Shown: piece by piece, positions 56,873 to 64,000 of the stretch
How the letters are laid out: each line of letters starts with the position of its first letter
Numbering within the stretch: position 1 is the stretch's first letter
From: Cylicocyclus nassatus
Taxonomy: Eukaryota > Nematoda > Chromadorea > Rhabditida > Strongylidae
Assembly (NCBI GenBank): GCA_958299035.1
Contig: CATQJL010000326.1
Location: 696,232 to 760,231 of the forward strand
DNA length: 64,000 nucleotides
Direction of reading: 5' to 3'
The notes under the pieces: generated by a model
Database searches by the model: none
What the model was told of the DNA's origin: nothing
What the model saw: the letters and a program-made list of their open reading frames with translations, nothing else
Position numbers and translations under genes: made by a program

Positions 56873-57829
56873 CAGGGCCCGACGGGGTGGCGCTTTCACA
56901 AGCTGGATATCGTTTTTGGCCCGCAAAAGCAAAGAGGAAGTCGTATTTTGGGGTCTGGGGCGGAGCCCCGGACCCCAAAATACGTCTTCCCCTTTTTTAC
57001 CGATAAACAATGCACAAATCATTCTTTATTCATCATTCCTTGTTGATGCTACTGTCCTATGAACTTAGATTCCAGCAATGTGAAGATTATGTGCTCCGAT
57101 CGCTAGCCTGCCCGCAGGCGGGAATTCAAATCGCAATTCTTGTAAGAGGAAAATAACAAAATAGGCTCGTTTTCAATGCACAAATAACGATATGGCACCA
57201 AATTTGCTGTGTAGTTGGAAGACCATGAGCACGAAAAAATTATGAAAAATTATGAGAAACTTATGTGAATTTAAAAAATGGTTAGTGTTTTTCAAAATTG
57301 GGTGGCTCCCGCGCCACCTGGGAGCCACCTGGGGTGGCTCCCTGCTTCCCTTCACATAATTTCCCGGATTTCTTTACATAAATGTGGACTAGGTCGAGAG
57401 TATTACTATATATTCAAATCCGCTTCCAAAACCACCAAGGAACCGCTTCGATACAGCCCCAAATAGGGTTCGCAGCGTTATGATCGGCCTCGGAAAGCGC
57501 GCTCCAATCGCAATCGGTTATTGTAAATTGTAAAGTTTCGCAACTGACTAATATATGAGTAGTATCTTAGATATATAAACGTCAAAGTTTGTGCAGATCT
57601 TGACCCTATGTTTTTTTTATAGATTCCTTTGCGGATGAACCCATTGAGCTGAAACCTTGATGACCCGGACTGGACCAGGATAGCCAGGTAGTACTTCTAT
57701 AATAAGCGCTGAGGCCGCCCATCTTATTATTTGTGTATATCTGTTACAAAGGGGAAGTCGTAAGAAATTTTGGCTTCAAAGGGGATATCGTTTTCAAAAT
57801 TCTGAAATGCCACCTCCTGCCGGGCCCTG
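56873..57829. mobile_element. hAT transposon copy B
   Basis: The left end is CAGGGCCCG and the right end CGGGCCCTG. Both are flanked by an exact 8-bp duplication, CCTGAGAC, at 56,865-56,872 and 57,830-57,837. It is 957 bp with a subterminal hairpin of GGTGGCTCC repeats near 57,300-57,345. A 127-bp Helitron-like element sits inside it at 57,565-57,691. It is inserted directly in front of the reading frame of a Penelope-type remnant. No transposase. Confidence 0.88.
57565..57691 (+). mobile_element. Short Helitron-like element, 127 bp
   Basis: Starts TCTTAGATATATAAACG after A and ends ACCAGGATAGCCAGGTAG before T. It lies inside hAT copy B, so it is younger than that insertion or was carried with it. 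Confidence 0.5.
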
Positions 57830-57830
57830 C

Positions 57831-58370
57831 CTGAGACTAATCAACAATCCTAACCACAATGACAATAGGGGTAATAGATCTAGTAGAAATGAATGTGAGA
57901 TATGCGACAAAATCAGCACAACTAGTGGTAGAATCTTTTTATCTATCTATTCTTTCAAAACAAACAAACCGCATGGGTCAAATTGCAAATCAGTTAATGT
58001 GGTTTACCTAATCACATGCGCTTGTAGCTTTCAGTATGTTGGGGAAACAAAACAAAAATTGAGAGCCAGGATGAATCAACATATGTTTTCATAAATTTAC
58101 CCTGAATACAATTAAAAAGAAGTTTTCATAAATTTACCCTGAATACAATTATAGTGAACCATTTTGAAAACACTGAACACAGCAGATAATTTTACAACTG
58201 ATATATTAGACCAGTGCGTCACCTCTGCTTCGCAGAGGTTCGCACTGGCTCTACTATCTATGTGCCTTACTCATTCTCGTAAAATCGTGGCACTGGAACT
58301 CACCGCGCTATGCCGACTACCACGAATAAAATGTAAACAACCACTCATTTAGAAAGTCTTTTCACGTGAG
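57831..58370 (+). pseudogene. Penelope-type retroelement remnant with GIY-YIG domain
   Basis: The open frame 57,831-58,094 has a cysteine pair (CEICDK), then VVYLITCACSFQYVGETK and LRARMNQH, the GIY-YIG endonuclease pattern found at the C-terminus of Penelope-like elements. After frame breaks, 58,164-58,370 gives NFTTDILDQC and, in another frame, NNHSFRKSFHVRSVISSG. A 35-bp segment is repeated near 58,090 and 58,125. hAT copy B lies immediately in front. The reverse transcriptase part was not found. Non-functional. Confidence 0.65.
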
Positions 58371-58954
58371 ATCGGTGATTTCGAGTGGATGAAACTTTTC
58401 GCAGGAAGACAAACGCAAATTTGAATAGGTTTTTGGATTTGTCATGGCTTGGAAGTCGCCATAAAGGTAATGATAACCGTGAGCTACATCTCTGTGCGAA
58501 AATCTTCTCAAACGCTTGGCTAGAACCTTGGCAAGTTGACCATTTACACAACCAATTCATTTTGGCGCCATTTTCGTTATGTAGTAAGCTTTCGACCACT
58601 TTTCTGGCTAAACTCCATCGCTTGCACATTTGCTTACCAAACTCATCCACGACTCTGCAAAAAGTGGTGATACGGACCGAATTTTGCGGTACAGAAGCCA
58701 GGTGGACCCGTTTGGCGCGCAATTTTTAACGGATCCACTCGACGGATTTGCTCGCGCTTTTGTATATTGGACTTTCATGCTGCTAGCATGCGCCGTGCAA
58801 AATTTGGGCTCAGGAGGTTGGCTGGAACATGTTCTACGAATTTCGTAACGGACAGACACACAGACACACAGACACACAAAAAGACGTAAACAACCCTTAG
58901 CCCGTTATTATAAGTCATGATTACTCAGATGAAGAAAATAATATTGAACATAGT

Positions 58955-59502
58955 TTAACACGTTTCGGACCGCGAAATCGCGCGCGGCGAAAAAGAGGGT
59001 ACTATCAGCCGTTAGCCAACAAAGGGACCTTAATTCGTAGAATGTGTGCTACATCTGTAATCAGCATGTCAAATAAGGCCATACCCAGAGTTATGAGTGA
59101 ATTCGAAGTTTTTGAATTTTGTCGTCTGAGAAGAACTTCCGTGCTTTCTTGAAAGGCAGGAACAAGAACTCAGTTTCTAATTGTATCCAAAAGTATCTAT
59201 GTTGTACACGATACACATCATTATTGAAACTACGGTTTTTCTCTTTGTATTCAAAGCCAAGAAAAGTTGCGACGTCGCACGCGTCGTTCGCGTTGCCGCA
59301 CTTCGTTGCAGGTGATGTTCGATTTGTCCTCATATCTCCTGAACAAATATTGATAGAACAGCTCCACAGACCCTTCGGAAAGGACGAGATTAGGCCTTTG
59401 ACTTGGTGACCTTGGACAAAAAGAAAACCTCCTGTAAACGTTGAAAAGGTTCTTCAAAGGCGCGTGCTGCACCATGTGCAGCACCGGTCCGAAACGTGTT
59501 AA
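58955..59502. mobile_element. TTAA-flanked (piggyBac-like) element, second copy
   Basis: Inverted ends TTAACACGTTTCGGACCG and CGGTCCGAAACGTGTTAA. The inner sequence is colinear with 16,379-16,928, including a stretch reading [15 protein letters not shown] in one frame in both copies. That shared frame may be a transposase remnant or chance. Confidence 0.65.
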
Positions 59503-59509
59503 GAGAAAA

Positions 59510-61140
59510 AGAACTTCAATGGATAAAATATCTTATGACAAGGGTCAAGCGTGGGGTGTGGCATGCCACACCTGGAGGGTCATATTGAGGAATCAGGGAA
59601 GGGGGGGGGGGGCGTTATCAAGGCGTCCGCTGTTCGCATAACATGATATCCGTTAATAATATCAAATAGGCCCGTCATGCAAAATACTAGCGCATTGATG
59701 TTTGACCCATTATCGTACACGTACAGTAAGCATAATTAAAGATCTGTAAAGCATAAGAGCACCGCTTTGTAATTGGCAAGTAAAATAACCTCCGTGTTCC
59801 AAGTTTAAGCGAACTGAGGTTTCCAAATACAGGAGCACCTAAGTGAGATGATCGTTTTCAAACATGTTACTTTGTTTTAAAGGTAAGTTAACTACTTCTT
59901 TTTGCGTTTACTACAAAGAACTACTATTTCTTTGCTCACATTAGGAATGCTACTTCAGATGACCTCCAAATTAAGGAACTAGAGCAAGCCAAAACCTCGT
60001 TTGTTCCATTTTTCGCTTTCAATATCTCAGGCTAGAGAAGACCAACCATGTTCAAATCACTTTAATGTGGATTGCAGGCTTAGGCTATCAAATATATACA
60101 TTCTTGTCGCCTTCCCTTGCGATTCAAGTAGTAGCGCAGACTTAGCATGTTATCGTATCCCAATATTTTCGCAGTATTTTACCAGTATTTTATATTTGCA
60201 TAGGTAAGGAAAAACGATTATATCCTGCTCTTGAAGAAACGTTTTCTATGAAATTTCTGATATGTAAAGAAGAAGGTTAAGCAGCAACAAACATATAAAA
60301 AATGGTTAATTCACACGCTAATTATGGATATGTTGCCCATTATGTTTGACAGGGCCTTCAAGTAATGCTATCTTCGGTATATAGTTCAGGAGGTCTTATT
60401 GAGACAGCAATTAGAGGGGGAGGGGGTCGTAACCAGCGATCGTGTGGCACACCTCTTGCTTGACCCTGCTTATGACCGCTTACCCCTTTGGTAATGACCA
60501 AATAAAAGGATTTCACAATTATCAGAGTCAATGAACCTATTAGAAAAGAAAGAGCATCCATTTTCCAGATGCCCTGTAAGACATAAGAGATGTAGGGGTA
60601 AGAAAAGAAGGCCTAGAAGGATAGGGAAGTGTGAAAGTAGAACTGATTATATAGTTAGTAAATCAAATGAACTTCAAGGCAGCGTCCAGGCGAATCTGGA
60701 CTATAGGGCTCTCACGTGGATAGTAATTAAGGGGCCCTAACTATTAATTTCGCGCGAGGACTCATGGGTTGCGACATGATTCCAAGCGAAATACGATCCC
60801 AGGGTTCAGTTTTGAGGCGAATATCTCAGCCGTTAGAGCACTACCTGAGCTGCCGTTTGGGCAGTGGCTTAGCTAAGGCTCGCGAATTGCGATCCATGTG
60901 AGGGCACCATGTGTCGAGATATGTCTGGGCGCTGCCTTTAATCAGCATGCACTCCATGTATATTTTAGATCCTTGAATAAACATGACATAAAGATTGATT
61001 GATTTTGTATTCGCTTCCTCTTTTTACGATTTGGAATACAAACATAAATTCAAAATTTTAGCACTGATAGCTAAACCTTTTTGGAGTAGTCAAAAAAGTC
61101 GTGGTGATGATAATGCACTAGTAGCCATCTAAAAACCCTT
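59510..61140. other. 5' of the recognised utx-1 exons; no gene recognised
   Basis: Holds a G12 run near 59,600 and the palindromic element 60,675-60,942. A basic frame at 60,531-60,680 (RCRGKKRRPRRIGKCESRTD) ends in that element; no match. The utx-1 first exon could be in this interval or beyond the window. Confidence 0.35.
60675..60942. mobile_element. Palindromic element (GGCAGCGTCCAGGC ends)
   Basis: CAAGGCAGCGTCCAGGCGAA at the left and GTCTGGGCGCTGCCTTTAA at the right, 268 bp. The same inner sequence is found at 2,260-2,560. Confidence 0.65.
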
Positions 61141-61144
61141 CTTA

Positions 61145-61905
61145 GTGAGGCATTCTCAAAACTACTTTCGCTATTGCCAAACGGTTTTGTGGGGGGAGTT
61201 ATGAGGACATTTTTCTCCGGGCAAATGGTCAAAGGTACGAATCCTGTTACTGGCATTTTGTTTTGCAGTTTTGTAAAGAGTCTATTGGATGACATCAAAT
61301 GAGAATTGTTTTGCAGTTTTGTAAAGAGTCTATTGGATGACATCAAATGAGAAATACTCATTGCTATGCAGTTGAAACAAGCCACTTACTGCAAAAAGTC
61401 ATTATTTCTACAATCAGCGTCATTATTTCTACAATCAGCTATAATCCTGTATAATCGTTTACATTTTATCCGATGTGCGCGCTGCGAGAAGCCTTTCTTA
61501 AACATTTTGTGGTTGTATTTAATAAGTGTTAATATATTATTGAAGTCCATTATTGTAACATCATTATTCCTACTCATTTTTATGTTGTAGAAGATTATAG
61601 CTGATTGTAAAAATAGTGACCTTTTGCAGTAAATAGCTTGTTTCAACTGCATAACAATGAGTATTTCTCGTTTACTGTCCCCAATAGACTCTTTACAAAA
61701 CTGCAAAACGAAGTGCTGGCAACAGGATTCAAACCTTCGACCATTTGCTTGACAGTCCGCTGTCTTGCCACTGCGCCATTGCCACACTCGCTGGATGGCT
61801 GCGCCTCGACCATTAGTGGGCACCCCGGTTGCGCCAGAGAAAAATGGCCTCATAACTCCCCCCACAAAACCGTTCGGCAACTAGCAAAAGTAGCTCTGAG
61901 ATTGC
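61145..61905. repeat. Inverted repeat with tRNA-like arm
   Basis: The arms share AAACGGTTTTGTGGGGGGAG (61,178) and its inverse CTCCCCCCACAAAACCGTT (61,855). The left arm has a 47-bp direct duplication at 61,258-61,352 (TTGTTTTGCAGTTTTGTAAA). It encodes nothing recognisable. Confidence 0.65.
61717..61784 (-). repeat. tRNA-like segment in inverted repeat
   Basis: Minus-strand GGCGCAGTGGCAAGACAG (A-box-like) and GGTTTGAATCC (B-box-like), with TGGCAA/TTGCCA acceptor-like ends. The anticodon and T stems do not form properly. It lies in one arm of the inverted repeat 61,145-61,905; the other arm has lost most of it. Confidence 0.5.
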
Positions 61906-61976
61906 CTTACCAGGACGGGTTTCCTAGTATAGAGCTCATTCCAAAAGGCCACTTCGACCGATCATCCTTCCCTTAT

Positions 61977-63400
61977 CAGATAATCGCCGGGGGCAGGCGG
62001 TCATGCGAAATATGAGCAAGCGGGAACCGCAAAAATAGTTCGCTGATTTCTTGCAGTCCGCTGGCAGAAATTTAAGATAATTTTGGCCAATTTTTAGACG
62101 AACGCCCCTAAAACTATCGCGGCCTTTCTATGGATAAGTTGCGGCCAAGTGGCCGCATTCTCGCGGACTTTCCGCGAGGATATGCAAAATTACTGAGGGC
62201 CGCACTGCCCAGAGTACCTTCCGCTGAAAGAAGGTACCAGGGCCCGGCACAGATGGCCTGAGGTCAAACTGGACCTCGTTTTTGAAGTTAGAAGCAACGG
62301 GGATATCGTTTTCATAAGGTCTTGGGGGAAGCGCCGAAAAAAAAAACGACGAACATGTCAGTTTTTACGAGTTGAACGAGTTCTTTCGTAAGCGCGCGAA
62401 TTTAAAATGCAAGACTCAAACAAACAAACGGGTTGTTTACAACGCACACAATTACATGGCTCCAAATTTCGGCTATGTGTATACAATATTATCCAAAATA
62501 CAATATGTAAAAAGTTTCAAAAACTTGTGTCCTAATATCCGTTCCCGAGTTTGTTGGTTTCTAGACCAACACCAAACCAACTGGGTTGGTTCGGAGCATA
62601 AATATCGGAGAGTTCACATAAGGTTTAACCCTATTTGATTTGGACGACTGGAACGCTCAAAAAATCTATCATACAGAGAAGAAAGCGAGTCAAACCATTG
62701 TTTCTTCTCTCTTTTTGAGCCAAAAGTAGTGTAAATCTACGTGTTAATAGATAACGCGCTCCAATCACTGCTGTGTCCCTTAAACTATGTGGCGAAAGAT
62801 GCATCGCCAGATTGTTGAGGCCACAGATTTGATAGGCCTAGAAGGTTTTTGACATTCTGAGCACTGAAATGTTACCATACCCAATGACAGAGCCTTTAAT
62901 CAACAAAATATTTTTTTGCTTTTTTGTTATATTAGATATCTCAAAATGCGCTTTTTTCACTTTTTTATGGTTATTTTGATTGAATAGGGGCTTCCCCTAA
63001 TTTTTACATCATTAGAGACTACGTAAATTTTCGCGAAGTCATGAAGGACTTCGTTTCCAAAAATGCTTCAAACCAACGCGCGCCGGGCCCTGAAAGGTAC
63101 CCCAAACTCGGGTAATTAAACCATCGATGACACCTCTGCCACACAGAATCTCATTTTTGCTCGGCGTGCCCCGTCCGAAACTGCGTAAAAAGAGTCCTAG
63201 CGCTTGCTGAAAGCTTGGTTAGCGCTCGCTGAAAGAAATTTTTGCCGAGCGCTTGCAAAAAATGTTGTATCGTTGCCGCTGGCAGAATATGCGACCGTAA
63301 AGCATGTTCCTCTCGCTGAAGGTTTGGCCAGGCCCCAAAATTTTGGATCGCTTGCAGAAAGGAGCGAGTTTGCGGACACCTACCCCCGGCGATTATCTGG
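61977..63400. mobile_element. CTCAGATAATCG TIR element, copy 4
   Basis: TCAGATAATCGCCGGGGG at the left and CCCCCGGCGATTATCTGG at the right. hAT copy C splits it at 62,238-63,092, and the two halves join where GAAGGTACC is expected in the other copies. Confidence 0.7.
62238..63092. mobile_element. hAT transposon copy C
   Basis: CAGGGCCCGGCAC at the left and GCGCCGGGCCCTG at the right, 855 bp. The flanking 8-mers are GAAGGTAC and AAAGGTAC, one mismatch, so an aged duplication. It interrupts a CTCAGATAATCG-family element. Its length shows the ordinary size of the family and is the reference against which copy A has gained DNA. Confidence 0.85.
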
Positions 63401-63719
63401 CATGTGAGTCCTTTGTTCCCCTCGAGACCAAGCTCCCTGTGCTTTTTTGCTTTTGGGGGCAGAAGTGTGGTTTTTGCGAAGCAGAAGGAGCCAGAAGTGA
63501 ATTTCAAGCGAGTTTCTGTATAATTAGATAGTGACTACTAGAAATTCTTAGCGGAAATATCTTGCCGCCTGAGTTTATAAGCCTTCTCTCCCCGCGAGAC
63601 CAAACTCTTGGTGCTTTTCTGATTTTGGAGGCAGAAGTAGGATTTCCATAAAGTAAAGGCGGCCAAAAGTAAATTTATAACAACTTTCAGTGAATTTACC
63701 GTCTTCGTCAATTCCGAAT

Positions 63720-64000
63720 GTGATTATAGAATGTTCAGCATGCTCACTTACCCCCACCCCAGTGCCAAATCTCAACCTCGTAGCTTCAACATTGAAAATA
63801 AGGAGGTTCGAAAGTGATGGGTATTCTCGAAAACTGGTACTATATACGCAGGTGAGCGTGCTCACATAGTAGCTCTAATTTTACAACGAATACATAAAAT
63901 TGATAAAAATAATGGGAACTTTCAAGAACAGTCATTATAATCGTATTCGCCATGCTCACTTTTTCCCATGTGCCAACTCCCAGCCCCGTAGCTTGAAATT
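63720..64000 (-). repeat. Reversed copies of the Helitron internal unit
   Basis: Minus-strand units with ACTTACCCC, AGTGCCAA and AACCTCGTAGC-type segments, matching the array at 22,938-24,240. The window ends inside the second unit. Confidence 0.55.

Noticed and set aside
60531..60740. Basic, nucleic-acid-binding-like small protein
   Set aside because: The frame runs into a palindromic element, has no homologue that I recognise and no splice or start context.

Overview
This is a eukaryotic window, most likely from a nematode and plausibly a rhabditid or strongylid one. The species cannot be named from the sequence. The support is tight introns of about 60 bp ending in TTTTCAG/TTTTTAG-type acceptors, a UTX-type gene with nematode-like divergence, a dense load of small palindromic DNA transposons, and many long poly-G/poly-C tracts. 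No bacterial operon, rRNA gene or CRISPR array is visible.

One real protein gene explains the window. A minus-strand orthologue of the H3K27 demethylase UTX/KDM6A (C. elegans utx-1) runs from about 56.2 kb down to 5.55 kb and off the left edge. I could place 19 coding exons, about 2.2 kb in total, by translating the minus strand piece by piece. Codon phase is consistent at nearly every junction. In gene order the exons hold the TPR array (56.2, 56.0, 42.0, 32.7, 32.5, 30.6, 28.3 and 15.5 kb), a linker (12.1 to 11.0 kb), and the conserved block just ahead of the JmjC domain (6.4 to 5.55 kb). The first exon and the catalytic JmjC and zinc-binding domains were not found here. Two junctions do not resolve: between the exons at 32.4 and 30.6 kb, and around 28.25 kb, where a transposon fragment abuts the exon.

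Nearly everything else is intron filled with transposons. There are three hAT elements with CAGGGCCCGG ends and 8-bp target duplications (43.4-46.1, 56.9-57.8 and 62.2-63.1 kb). A CTCAGATAATCG terminal-inverted-repeat family has about five copies, several broken by younger insertions. There are mariner/Tc1-type elements, TTAA-flanked palindromes, Helitron-like elements with TC...CTAG ends and internal tandem units of about 120 bp, and a 3.2-kb element with about 0.5-kb inverted ends (17.8-21.0 kb). There is also a hairpin with arms of about 1.1 kb (35.8-38.3 kb), a Penelope-type GIY-YIG remnant (57.8-58.4 kb), and tRNA-like sequence inside inverted repeats.

The most interesting structure is the largest hAT copy (43,368-46,122). 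It carries an intron-containing, decayed copy of a UFM1-specific protease (UFSP2-type) gene between its ends. This looks like transposon capture of a host gene, now resident in the largest utx-1 intron.
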